DNA of 64,000 nucleotides from Inquilinus sp. Marseille-Q2685 (GTDB lineage: Bacteria > Pseudomonadota > Alphaproteobacteria > DSM-16000 > Inquilinaceae): positions 1 to 64,000 of the forward strand of contig NZ_CAKAKL010000009.1 of NCBI RefSeq assembly GCF_916619195.1, in the 5' to 3' direction. The position numbers and the translations under genes are program-made. A model generated the notes under the pieces. It was not told the origin of the DNA. It searched no databases and saw only the letters and a list, made by a program, of their open reading frames with translations. Of this stretch, positions 1 to 8,313 are shown in pieces. The first letter of the stretch is position 1. Each line of letters starts with the position of its first letter.

Positions 1-815
1 GCGGCGGGGGCGCCGCCGGGGGACTCGGTCGCGGCCTGCGTGCCCTCCTGCGGCTGGGACGGGGGCTGCTGCCGCTGCGGCGGCTGGCCGGCCTGCGGCC
101 CCGACGGCGCATTCTGACCAGCCGGCGCGCCCGGCTGCTGCCCGTCCGGGGCGGGGCCGCTGGTCGCCGCGATGGTGCGGACGCAGGCGGGCTCGAGATC
201 GACCGGCAGCGGCACCACGATGTCGGGCCACACCGCCAGCCCCTCGGCGTCGCGGCTGCGCAGGCGGATCAGCCGCGGCGGCGCCTCCCGGTCCGGCCAG
301 GGCGTCACCCAGCGCGGCCGCGGCTCGCCGGGCACGGTGCCGAAATAGTCGAAGCGGTACGCCACCGGCCCGCGGCTCAGCACCAGGTCGTCGGTCGGCT
401 TGGCGTCGGCGAAGCCGTCGAGCCGCGGGTCGAAGCGGGCGCGGGAATAGCGCAGGGTGGACCGGCCGGGCTGCACGTCGACATAGAAGAAGGCGATCGC
501 CAGGCCGGGATCGCCGGGGAAGCCGGGATCGGCCACCACCAGCCCGACCCGGTCGGCCTCGCCGCGGAAGGTCGCGGTGGGCTTGGTGCCGGGCGGGGCC
601 TGCCAGGTCAGGCGCCGGGCCGCCGCCGCCTCGCGCCGCAGCGTCGACTGCACCAGGGCGATCGTCTCCGACGCCTCGGCTGCCCGGGCGCCGCGGTCCC
701 AGCCGGCGGTGACGAAGCGCAGGCCCCCGGTCAGCAGCACCATCACCAGCGCCAGCACGACCATGGCGATGATTGTCTCGAGCAGCGTGAAGCCGCGCTG
801 GTCGCGGGCGCTCAT
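1..815 (-). CDS. gspJ: Type II secretion pseudopilin GspJ, 3' end beyond the window
   Basis: Minor pseudopilin of the type II secretion system, expected in the I-J-K tip of the periplasmic pseudopilus. The reading frame starts at an ATG overlapping the gspI stop (ATGA) and is open to the left edge, so the C-terminus is missing. The N-terminus is a type III prepilin signal: short basic leader, then G-FTLLE followed by a hydrophobic helix (residues about 8-30). The middle resembles the GspJ fold region (ALVQ, R-repeats, RFDYFG, PRLIRLR). After about residue 215 the chain becomes a low-complexity Pro/Gln/Gly/Ala tail of more than 50 residues still open at the edge, which is unusual for GspJ. Position after gspI and the prepilin signature make the call firm. 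Confidence 0.85.
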   Translation of the reverse strand, partial: MSARDQRGFTLLETIIAMVVLALVMVLLTGGLRFVTAGWDRGARAAEASETIALVQSTLRREAAAARRLTWQAPPGTKPTATFRGEADRVGLVVADPGFPGDPGLAIAFFYVDVQPGRSTLRYSRARFDPRLDGFADAKPTDDLVLSRGPVAYRFDYFGTVPGEPRPRWVTPWPDREAPPRLIRLRSRDAEGLAVWPDIVVPLPVDLEPACVRTIAATSGPAPDGQQPGAPAGQNAPSGPQAGQPPQRQQPPSQPQEGTQAATESPGGAPA

Positions 816-1207
816 TGCACCGCCACCAGCGCCAGGGTGGTCATCTCGAAGCGCGGGCCCGTCCCGGCGGCCTCGACGGCGATGCGCAGGCGGGCCAGCC
901 GGGCCTGGCGGCTGCCCACGATCACGGTCTGGCGTGGCGCCTCGTCCCAGCCGTCGGCGACGATCCGCCAGCGATAGCCGTCGCCGGTCTCGCCGGACAG
1001 GGTGCCGCCCATCCGCAGCGGCGTCGGCATCGTGTCCAGCTGCGCCGCCAGCCCTTCGGCGACGATGGCGGCGCGCTGCAGCCCGTCGGCGCGGGCCATG
1101 CCGGTCAGCCCGGTGCCGAAGATCCGGAAGATCACGGTCAGGATCAGCCCCAGCACGGTCAGGGCGACCACCACTTCGATCAGGGTGAAGCCGCGCTCAC
1201 GTTTCAT
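812..1207 (-). CDS. gspI: Type II secretion pseudopilin GspI
   Basis: Minor pseudopilin of the T2SS, 131 residues, the usual size for GspI. The N-terminus MKRERGFTLIEVVVAL is a classic prepilin peptidase site: basic leader, Gly at -1, Phe at +1 and Glu at +5, then a hydrophobic helix that is both membrane anchor and packing surface. The gene overlaps gspH by 11 nt and gspJ by 4 nt, so the cluster is probably translationally coupled. It would be processed by the peptidase encoded at 7582-8313. Order E-F-G-H-I-J matches the standard gsp order, which separates it from type IV pilins. Confidence 0.9.
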   Translation of the reverse strand: MKRERGFTLIEVVVALTVLGLILTVIFRIFGTGLTGMARADGLQRAAIVAEGLAAQLDTMPTPLRMGGTLSGETGDGYRWRIVADGWDEAPRQTVIVGSRQARLARLRIAVEAAGTGPRFEMTTLALVAVQ

Positions 1208-1688
1208 CGCCGGCCTCCGCGATCCGCACCCGGCCGGTCAGCCAGTTGACCTCGACCCGGTAGGCGCGGCCCTGGCCGGCCAGGCGGATGGTGCCGCCGG
1301 TCGACCGGCCGTCCGGCAGGAAGCGGATGCCGGGCCGGCCGTCGCGGTCGGCGGCGATCCCGGCGCTGGTGACGTCGACCGTGATGCCGTCCGCGATGCG
1401 GTGGCGCAGCGGCGCCGCGACCGGGCCGAAGCTGCGGCCCACCGGGTCGATCACCACGCCCTGCGGCCCGTCGCGCAGGATGGCGTCGCTGCGGGCCTGC
1501 CGCAGCTCCGACGCCAGCGTCGCCACGGTGCGCTTCAGCTGCGCCTGGCCCGACCCGCGCGCCAGCATCGGCGGCACCAGCGCCGCCACAACGCCGAGCA
1601 CGACCAGGACGACCAGCAGCTCCAAGAGGGTGAAGCCGCGGCTGCCTTGGCCATGGGCCCGGTCACCAGCTGGTGATGTCGGCGTCAT
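1197..1688 (-). CDS. gspH: Type II secretion pseudopilin GspH
   Basis: Pseudopilin of 163 residues. A leader of about 17 residues rich in Gly/Arg precedes the cleavage motif RG-FTLLELLVVL, with Glu at +5 and a hydrophobic helix to about residue 42. The rest contains the GspH/FimT-like pattern: SELRQARSDAILR helix, then a beta-rich domain with GRSTGGTIRL near the C-terminus. The ORF overlaps the end of gspG by 26 nt; a shorter start would still keep the prepilin motif. Role: minor component of the pseudopilus. Assignment rests on motif plus position between gspG and gspI. Confidence 0.87.
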   Translation of the reverse strand: MTPTSPAGDRAHGQGSRGFTLLELLVVLVVLGVVAALVPPMLARGSGQAQLKRTVATLASELRQARSDAILRDGPQGVVIDPVGRSFGPVAAPLRHRIADGITVDVTSAGIAADRDGRPGIRFLPDGRSTGGTIRLAGQGRAYRVEVNWLTGRVRIAEAGDET

Positions 1689-2106
1689 CGCCGCTGCCGC
1701 CCTCCCGCTTGTCGGCGCCCAGGGAGTACAGGTCGAAGGCCCCGTGCTGCCCCGGCGCCCGGTAGTTGTAGGCGCTGCCCCACGGGTCCTCCGGCAGCGC
1801 GTTGCTGCGCAGATAGGGGCCGTTCCAGCCGCGCACCCCGCCGGGATTGGCCAAGAGGGCCTTCAGCCCCTGGGCGGTGGTCGGATAGCCGCCGACATCG
1901 ATGGCGTAGAGGTCGAGGGCGGATTTGAAGTTCTCGATCTGCAGCCGCGCCGAATCCGCCCGGGCGCCGCCCAGATAGGCCAGCACCCGCGGCCCCACCA
2001 GCCCGGCCAGCAGGCCGAGGATGACGAGCACGACCAGCAGCTCGATCAGGGTGAAGCCGGCCTGGCGGCGGCGACGGAGGGCGGCGGGCGTATCGGTCTG
2101 GGTCAT
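1663..2106 (-). CDS. gspG: Major pseudopilin GspG
   Basis: Major pseudopilin that polymerises into the T2SS piston. 147 residues, the usual length. Leader MTQTDTPAALRRRRQAG is followed by FTLIELLVVLVILGLLAG, a textbook G/FTLIE processing site. The mature part has the GspG hallmarks: LDLYAIDVGGYPTTAQGLKAL, WNGPYL, LPEDPWGSAYNY and a C-terminal YSLGADKREGGSGDDADI that matches the calcium-binding loop of the family. It lies 6 nt downstream of gspF on the same strand. Confidence 0.96.
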   Translation of the reverse strand: MTQTDTPAALRRRRQAGFTLIELLVVLVILGLLAGLVGPRVLAYLGGARADSARLQIENFKSALDLYAIDVGGYPTTAQGLKALLANPGGVRGWNGPYLRSNALPEDPWGSAYNYRAPGQHGAFDLYSLGADKREGGSGDDADITSW

Positions 2107-2112
2107 GGTCTC

Positions 2113-3333
2113 TCAGAAAGCGAGGTCGTTGATGCTGATGACGGCCAGGAGGATGGACATGACGATGCCGCCCACCGCCAGGCCGAGAACGATGATCAGG
2201 GCCGGCTCGACCAGCGTGACCAGCCGCTTGATCGCGGCCTCCAGCTTGCGCTCATAGGCCTCGGCGATATGCGCCGAGGTCATGTCGATCCGCCCCGTCT
2301 CCTCGCCTACCCGCAGCATCTGCACGGCCAGCGGCGGGAACAGGCCGATCTCCGCCAGCGGGTCGGCCAGCCCCCGCCCTTGTCGCACGCCGGTGATGAC
2401 AGTCTCCATCGCGGCGCCGACGGCGCTGTTCGAGACCACGTCGCGCGACAAGGCGATGGCCGAGGGCAGGTCGACGCCGTTGCCGACCAGGGTCGACAGC
2501 GTTCGGCAGAAGCGGGCGGTCGCCAGGGTGCGCACCAGGGGGCCGACCAGCGGCAGGCGCAGCGCCGCGCGGTCCCAGGCCAGGCGCGGCCCGGGCAGGG
2601 CCAGGACGCGGCGCGCCACGATCACCGCGGCGACCACGCCGAGCCCGACCATCCAGCCGTATTCCTGGCAGAAGCGGCCGATGGCGATGACGATGGCCGT
2701 GGGCGTCGGCAGCGCCGCCCCGGCATCCTTGAAGATGGTCTCGAACTGCGGCACCACGAAGGTCAGCAGCAGGAACACCGAGGCCAGCGAGACGATGATC
2801 AGGATGGCCGGGTACAGCATGGCCGAGACCACCATCTCGCGGGTCTTCTCGCCGCGCTCGCGCAGGTCGGCCAGCCGCTCCAGCACCACGTCCAGCGTGC
2901 CGGAGCTCTCGCCGGCGCGGATCATGTTGACGTAGAGCCGGGGGAACACCGGCCCCTGCTCCTCCAAGGCCGTGCTCAGGCTGGCGCCGGCCCGCACCCG
3001 CGCCAGCACCTGGGCGGCCAGGGCGGCGACCGGGCCGCTGCCGTCGGCCAGCGTCACCAGCGCCTGCTCCAGCGGCTGGCCGGCCGCCACCAGGATCGCC
3101 AGCTCGCGCGTCATCTGGGTGATCTCGCCGGGCTTCGGCCCCCGGCGTCGGCCCAGGGTGCCGACGGCCGCCCCGCCGCTGCGGCCGGCCTGGCTGCGCA
3201 CCGGCGCCACGCTCAGCGGCAGGATGCCCGTGGCCTCCAGCTTCGCCGTCAGGCTGGCCTCGTCCGCCGCCTCGGCCCGGCCTTCCACCACCGCGCCGCT
3301 GCCGTCGATCGCCTTGTATGCGAAGACCGGCAT
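2113..3333 (-). CDS. gspF: T2SS inner-membrane platform protein GspF
   Basis: Polytopic inner-membrane protein, 406 residues, the normal GspF size. It starts MPVFAYKAID, the usual GspF opening, then has two copies of the GspF cytoplasmic domain (about residues 70-190 and 275-395). Each is followed by hydrophobic segments, e.g. about 170-192, 220-240 and the C-terminal span ending in ISINDLAF. It connects the ATPase GspE with pseudopilin assembly. The ATG follows the gspE stop by 4 nt with a GTGAGG Shine-Dalgarno. Confidence 0.95.
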   Translation of the reverse strand: MPVFAYKAIDGSGAVVEGRAEAADEASLTAKLEATGILPLSVAPVRSQAGRSGGAAVGTLGRRRGPKPGEITQMTRELAILVAAGQPLEQALVTLADGSGPVAALAAQVLARVRAGASLSTALEEQGPVFPRLYVNMIRAGESSGTLDVVLERLADLRERGEKTREMVVSAMLYPAILIIVSLASVFLLLTFVVPQFETIFKDAGAALPTPTAIVIAIGRFCQEYGWMVGLGVVAAVIVARRVLALPGPRLAWDRAALRLPLVGPLVRTLATARFCRTLSTLVGNGVDLPSAIALSRDVVSNSAVGAAMETVITGVRQGRGLADPLAEIGLFPPLAVQMLRVGEETGRIDMTSAHIAEAYERKLEAAIKRLVTLVEPALIIVLGLAVGGIVMSILLAVISINDLAF

Positions 3334-3337
3334 GGCC

Positions 3338-5023
3338 TCACCACTCCTCGGTGACGCGGTGGACCTCGTCCAGCGTGGTCAGCCCGGCCAGGCATTTGTG
3401 CAGCCCGTCCTCGTACATCGTCACCATGCCGGCCCGGCGCGCCGCCTGGGTCAGGGCGGCGGTGGAGATGCGGTCGCGCAGCAGGTCGCGGATCTCGTCG
3501 TCCGGCGCGAAATACTCGAAGATGCCGATCCGGCTGGTGTAGCCCAGGTCGTCGCAGGCCGGGCAGCCGACCGCCTCGTACAGCTGCGGCGTCGGCGTCG
3601 CCAGCGGCCGGGCGGCGGCGGCGCGCTCGACCAGCCCAGCCGGCGTCTCGATGGGGCGGCGGCATTCCGGGCACAGCCGCCGCACCAGGCGCTGGCCGAT
3701 CACCCCGGTGATGGTCGAGGTCAGGAGATAGCCGTCGACATGCATGTCGAGCAGCCGGTTGATCGCGCCGGTGGCGCTGTTGGTGTGCAGGGTCGACAGC
3801 ACCAGATGGCCCGTCAGCGCGGCGTGCACGGCGATGTTCGCCGTCTCGCCGTCGCGGATCTCGCCGACCATGATCACGTCCGGGTCGTGGCGCATGCAGG
3901 ACCGCAGCACCCGGGCGAAGTCCAGGCCGATCTGGGGGCGGACGTTGATCTGGTTGACGCCCTTGATCTGGTATTCGACCGGGTCCTCGACGGTCAGGAT
4001 CTTCCGGCTGGGCTGGTTCAGGATCCGCAGCGCGCCGTACAGGGTCGTGGTCTTGCCGCTGCCGGTCGGGCCGGTGACCAGCAGGATGCCGTGCGGCCGG
4101 GCCAGCTGCTTCATCAGCAGCGCCTCGACCTCCGGCGCGAAGCCGATCGCCGACAGCTCGATGTCCATGCCAGCGGTGTCCAGCAGGCGGATGACGACGT
4201 TCTCGCCGTGCAGGGTCGGCACGGTGGCGACGCGCATGTCCATGCTGCGGCCGCCGACGGTGAAGCGGGCGCGCCCGTCCTGCGGCAGCCGGCGCTCGGC
4301 GATGTCCAGCTTCGACAGGATCTTGATCCGGCTGATCAGGGCCGGGGCCAGGCGCACCGGCGGCGCCTTCATCTCGCGCAGCAGGCCGTGGATGCGGTAG
4401 CGGACCTTCACCTCGTCGCGATAGCACTCGACATGGATGTCCGAGGCGTGCATCCGGATCGCGTCGCTGAAGATCTGGTTGACCAGGCGGATGACCGGCG
4501 CTTCCTGCGCCAGGTCGCGCAGATGCTGCACGTCGGGGTCGCCCGCCGCCTCCTCGGTCTCGCCGCCGATGTCGTCGACGATCCGCTCGACCGCGCTGCG
4601 GCCGCTGTCGAAATAGCGGGCGAAGGCGTCGTCCAGGTCCTCGGCGGCGGCGACGCAGGGCTTGGCCGGCCGGCGCGTCGCCAGCTCCACCGCCCGCCGG
4701 GCGTAGGCGTCGCCGGGATCGGCCATGGCCAGGACCACGCCGTCCTCGGCCTCGGCCAGCGGCAGCACCCGGCTCTCGCGCAGGAAGCGGGGCGACAGCC
4801 AGCCGTCGAACAGCGGCGCCGGCGGGAAGGCGTCGGGGCCGACCAGCGGCACGCCGTGCTGCAGCGACAGGGCCAGCGCCTGGTCGCGGCCGGAGACCAG
4901 CCCCAGCTTCGACAGCAGCGCCGGCACGGCGTCGCCCGAATTCTCCTGCAGGCGCGACACCCGCGCCCGGTCCTCGGGGCCCAGCTTCCCGAGCTCGACG
5001 AGAATGTCCAGGAGCGGTTTCAC
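3338..5023 (-). CDS. gspE: T2SS assembly ATPase GspE
   Basis: Cytoplasmic hexameric ATPase that powers pseudopilus assembly. I chose the GTG at 5023 (VKPLLDILVELG) because GGAAGGG lies 4 nt upstream; the ORF extends to an ATG at 5098 with an Arg/Gly-rich stretch less like the family. Visible features: N1 domain (about residues 1-130), Walker A GPTGSGKTT, Asp box LTVEDPVEYQ, Walker B VGEIRDGETA, His box, and the GspE zinc motif CPEC...CPACDDLGY in the C-terminal third. The length of 561 residues fits. First gene of the leftward gsp operon, divergent from gspD. No gspC lies between them. Confidence 0.94.
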   Translation of the reverse strand: MKPLLDILVELGKLGPEDRARVSRLQENSGDAVPALLSKLGLVSGRDQALALSLQHGVPLVGPDAFPPAPLFDGWLSPRFLRESRVLPLAEAEDGVVLAMADPGDAYARRAVELATRRPAKPCVAAAEDLDDAFARYFDSGRSAVERIVDDIGGETEEAAGDPDVQHLRDLAQEAPVIRLVNQIFSDAIRMHASDIHVECYRDEVKVRYRIHGLLREMKAPPVRLAPALISRIKILSKLDIAERRLPQDGRARFTVGGRSMDMRVATVPTLHGENVVIRLLDTAGMDIELSAIGFAPEVEALLMKQLARPHGILLVTGPTGSGKTTTLYGALRILNQPSRKILTVEDPVEYQIKGVNQINVRPQIGLDFARVLRSCMRHDPDVIMVGEIRDGETANIAVHAALTGHLVLSTLHTNSATGAINRLLDMHVDGYLLTSTITGVIGQRLVRRLCPECRRPIETPAGLVERAAAARPLATPTPQLYEAVGCPACDDLGYTSRIGIFEYFAPDDEIRDLLRDRISTAALTQAARRAGMVTMYEDGLHKCLAGLTTLDEVHRVTEEW

Positions 5024-5276
5024 ATTGCCCTTCCGGTGCCGGTCCCCCGCGCGACCCGCCGCGCCCCTTATCATCGCCGGGCGGCGGGCGAGCGGCAATC
5101 TCGGCCGTCATGGGATTGCGGTCAAACGAAATGTTTTTGTCTTATCAAGGGCTTGGTAAACCGATTTCAATAAAACTTAACATGAATGCAACAATTTCGG
5201 CTCGAATCGAGGTCGATTGCTCTTGTCACTTGTCGAGCGGGGGCCGGTCGGTTATGGCTCGGCGTCGCTGCGGGGG
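5024..5276. promoter_or_regulatory. Divergent promoter gap between gspE and gspD
   Basis: About 250 bp separates the chosen starts of gspE (leftward) and gspD (rightward). Positions 5125-5205 are markedly AT-richer than the surroundings (runs of T and AATAAAACTTAA), as expected of a promoter region in a GC-rich genome. I cannot assign individual -35/-10 boxes with confidence. Part of the gap is read as coding if the longer starts (5098 for gspE, TTG 5217 for gspD) are used. Confidence 0.5.
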
Positions 5277-7580
5277 ATGGCTTCAGTGGCTTTCAGGGCG
5301 TTTTCCTTTAGAATCCTAGGGGTTCCGTTGTTGCTCGCGCTGATATCGTGCGGGCAGCAGAAGCCGGACCAGCCACCCTCGATGTTCGACGACCTGGCCA
5401 ACCGGTCCCTGGCCGCGCCCGCCGACGCCCGCTCCCGCTCCAACGTCGTGGCCTCGGCCGGCCGCACCCAGCCGGTGCGCCAGGCCCAGGTCTATCCCGG
5501 CATCGACGCGGTCCCGGGCGAGCCGGCGCCGATCGGCGCGCCGATCCAGGCGCAGCCCGGCGGCTACCAGGTCAACTTCAACAACGCCGACCTGCCCCAG
5601 GTGGTGCAGGCGGTGCTGGGCGATCTGCTGCACCAGCCCTACACCATCGACCCGCGGGTCACCGGCACGGTGACGCTGTCGACCCAGGGCCCGATCAGCC
5701 CGAACGACCTGATCGCGATGCTGGAGACGGTGCTGCGCGCCACCGGCGCCGCGCTGGTGCAGGACGGCAGGGCCGGCTACCGCATCGTGCCGCTGGGCGA
5801 GGCGGTGTCCGGCCGCACCGTGATGCAGCTCGGCACCGATCCGAAGCCGCTGCCGGCCGGCTACGGCATCACCATCATCCCGCTGCGCAACGTCTCGGCC
5901 GAGACCATCGGCCCGCTGATCGCCCCGGCGACGAATCCGGAGCTGGTGCGGGTCGACCCGACCCGCAACCTGGTGCTGATCTCCGGCACCAGCGCCGACC
6001 GGGCGGCGCTGGGCGCCACCGTCCAGTCCTTCGACGTCGACTGGCTGCGCGGCATGTCGTCGGGGGTCTTCCCGCTGCGGCAGGCCCAGCCCGAGGCGGT
6101 GATCAAGGAACTCAGCGCCGTGTTCGGCGGCGCGCCCGACCGCGGCCCGCTGAAGGGGCTGATCACCTTCATGCCGGTGGAGCGGCTGAACGCCGTTCTG
6201 GTGGTGTCCTCCCGCGTCGACAAGCTGAACGAGGCCGGCCGCTGGATCCGGCGGCTCGACCAGGGCGATTCCGACGAGGAGCGGGTCTACGTCTACATGG
6301 TGCAGAACGGCACTGCGGCCAACATGGCGCGGGTGCTGGGCCAGGCCTTCGGCAAGGTCGACGAGATGGGCGCCTCGCCCTTCGACGACGAGCTCGGCTC
6401 CGACGTCGCCCGCGGGCTGGGTTTGACCACCAGCAGCAGCAACGGCACCGACCAGGCCAACGCCGCCGGCACCGGCGCCCAGGGCACCACCGGCCAGACC
6501 ACGCCGGGGCAATCGGGCACGGGAACCACGTCGCAATTCGCGCCGATCGACTTCAACGCCCAGCAGAAGGACGGCGACGCCTCGATCCTCGGCCTCGCCG
6601 GCTCCCAGGCCGGCAAGGCGGCGGTGTTCAGGCTCGACAAGCTGGGCGAGGTGCGGGTGGTGCCGGACCGGGACAAGAATGCCCTCCTGATCCGCGCCCG
6701 GCCGGCCGCGTTCCGGCTGATCGAATCGGCCCTGCGCGCGATCGACGCCAGCCCGCTGCAGGTGGTGATCGAGGCGACGATCGCCGAGGTGACGCTGAAC
6801 GACCGGCTGCAATACGGCGTCCAGTACTATCTCGAGACCGGCTTCGGCGCCGCCGGCTTCACCACCCGGGACCCCGGCAGCTCGCCGTCCGGAATACTCG
6901 GCGCCCCGCTGCCGCAGGCCGGCTCCGGTCTCAATCTGGCGGTCTCCACCGGCGGTGCCCGGGTCGTTCTCAACGCGCTGTCGTCGATCACCAATGTCCG
7001 GGTGGTCTCGGCCCCGACCCTGTCGGTGCTGAACAACCAGACCGCGCGGCTGCAGGTCGGCAACCAGGTGCCGGTGCGGACGCAGCAGAGCCAGTCGACC
7101 GTCAACGCCGATTCGCCGGTGATCAGCAACATCGAATACAAGGACACCGGCGTGATCCTGAAGGTGACGCCGCGGATCAACTCCAACAGCGACGTCAGCA
7201 TGGACGTGCAGCAGGAGGTGTCGAGCATCGTCAACGACGCCGCCTCCACCGAGGCCGACGCGCTGGCGCCGACGATCTCGACCCGCCGCATCGGCTCGAT
7301 CGTCTCGGTCGCCAACGGCCAGACCGTGGTGCTGGGCGGGCTGATCCAGGAGAACCAGCAGAACGGGCGCGGCGGCGTGCCGGTGCTGCAGGACATCCCG
7401 CTGCTCGGCAACCTGTTCTCCTCCACCAGCAGCAGCCGCGACCGGACCGAGCTGGTCGTCTTCATCACCCCGCGGGTGATCCGCAACGCGGCCGACGCGG
7501 CCGCCATCGCGGAGGAGCTGCGCTCGCGCATGGAGGCGCTGCGGCCGCGCACCACCACCACCCGGCCGCGCCAGCTGTGA
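5277..7580 (+). CDS. gspD: T2SS outer-membrane secretin GspD, lipoprotein form
   Basis: Outer-membrane secretin channel. Start chosen at ATG 5277, giving MASVAFRAFSFRI then a hydrophobic core and lipobox LIS-Cys25, so it is predicted to be lipidated; the ORF is open back to a TTG at 5217. After a Pro/Ala linker come the N0 domain (about 96-170, YQVNFNNADLPQVVQ), N1-N3 repeats, with a Ser/Gly/Thr-rich insertion around residues 385-430, and the C-terminal secretin domain (about 520-745) ending TELVVFITPRVI. 767 residues. It lies on the strand opposite gspE-J and 1 nt before the prepilin peptidase gene. Being a lipoprotein itself, it may not need a separate GspS pilotin (inference). Confidence 0.93.
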   Translation: MASVAFRAFSFRILGVPLLLALISCGQQKPDQPPSMFDDLANRSLAAPADARSRSNVVASAGRTQPVRQAQVYPGIDAVPGEPAPIGAPIQAQPGGYQVNFNNADLPQVVQAVLGDLLHQPYTIDPRVTGTVTLSTQGPISPNDLIAMLETVLRATGAALVQDGRAGYRIVPLGEAVSGRTVMQLGTDPKPLPAGYGITIIPLRNVSAETIGPLIAPATNPELVRVDPTRNLVLISGTSADRAALGATVQSFDVDWLRGMSSGVFPLRQAQPEAVIKELSAVFGGAPDRGPLKGLITFMPVERLNAVLVVSSRVDKLNEAGRWIRRLDQGDSDEERVYVYMVQNGTAANMARVLGQAFGKVDEMGASPFDDELGSDVARGLGLTTSSSNGTDQANAAGTGAQGTTGQTTPGQSGTGTTSQFAPIDFNAQQKDGDASILGLAGSQAGKAAVFRLDKLGEVRVVPDRDKNALLIRARPAAFRLIESALRAIDASPLQVVIEATIAEVTLNDRLQYGVQYYLETGFGAAGFTTRDPGSSPSGILGAPLPQAGSGLNLAVSTGGARVVLNALSSITNVRVVSAPTLSVLNNQTARLQVGNQVPVRTQQSQSTVNADSPVISNIEYKDTGVILKVTPRINSNSDVSMDVQQEVSSIVNDAASTEADALAPTISTRRIGSIVSVANGQTVVLGGLIQENQQNGRGGVPVLQDIPLLGNLFSSTSSSRDRTELVVFITPRVIRNAADAAAIAEELRSRMEALRPRTTTTRPRQL

Positions 7581-7581
7581 C

Positions 7582-8313
7582 GTGACCCCGATCCAGGTCG
7601 GGCTCGTCGCGGTCTCGCCGATCGTCGGCAGCTTCCTCGCCGCCGCGGCGCACCGCCTGCCGGACGACGTCCGCGGCCTGCTGGTCGGTCGTTCGCGCTG
7701 TGACCATTGCCGGCAGCCGCTGGGGCTGCGCGACCTGGTGCCGGTGCTCAGCTGGATCGCCCTGCGCGGCCGCTGCCGCATGTGCGGCGGCACGATCGAC
7801 CCGGCCCATCCGGTGATCGAGCTGGCGGCGATCGGCATCGCGCTCGCGGCGCTGGCCGGCGACGCGGCCCTGATGCCCGGCACCTGCCTGCTCGGCTGGG
7901 GGCTGCTGCTGCTCGGCGCCATCGACCGCCGCACCGGGCTGCTGCCGGACATGCTGACCCTGCCGCTGGCCCTGGCCGGCCTGCTGGCGGCGCTGTTCGA
8001 GCCGGGCGCGGCGCTGCCGGACCGGGCGGTCGGCACGGCCGTCGGCCATCTCCTCTTCGCCGGCCTCGCCGTCGCCTATCGCCGGCTGCGCGGGCGCGAC
8101 GGGCTCGGCCTCGGCGACGCCAAGCTGCTGGCGGCCGGCGGCGCCTGGCTCGGCTGGCAGGCTTTGCCCTGGGTGGTGCTGGCCGGGGCCGGCGCGGCGC
8201 TGCTGGCCGTGCTCGTCTCCGCCCGCGGGCCGGTGGCGCGGGACACGGCCATCGCCTTCGGCCCCTGGCTCGCCCTGGGCATCTGGCTGATGCGGCTGGT
8301 CGGGCCCCCTTAG
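7582..8313 (+). CDS. gspO: Prepilin peptidase / N-methyltransferase (GspO/PilD type)
   Basis: Inner-membrane aspartic protease (A24A) that cleaves and N-methylates the pseudopilins. 243 residues, multi-span. The N-terminal third carries the two CxxC pairs of the cytoplasmic loop (CDHC and CRMC, residues about 35-66). The catalytic aspartates are visible in GAIDRRTGLLPD (about 113) and GLGLGDAKLL (about 177), the GxGD motif. The start is GTG, 1 nt after the gspD stop with no good Shine-Dalgarno, so translational coupling is likely. It stops 4 nt inside the convergent copper gene. Confidence 0.92.
   Translation: MTPIQVGLVAVSPIVGSFLAAAAHRLPDDVRGLLVGRSRCDHCRQPLGLRDLVPVLSWIALRGRCRMCGGTIDPAHPVIELAAIGIALAALAGDAALMPGTCLLGWGLLLLGAIDRRTGLLPDMLTLPLALAGLLAALFEPGAALPDRAVGTAVGHLLFAGLAVAYRRLRGRDGLGLGDAKLLAAGGAWLGWQALPWVVLAGAGAALLAVLVSARGPVARDTAIAFGPWLALGIWLMRLVGPP

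Noticed and set aside
1288-3354. A 688-codon plus-strand frame
   Set aside because: Antisense shadow of gspF-gspH; the prepilin and GspF motifs are all on the minus strand.
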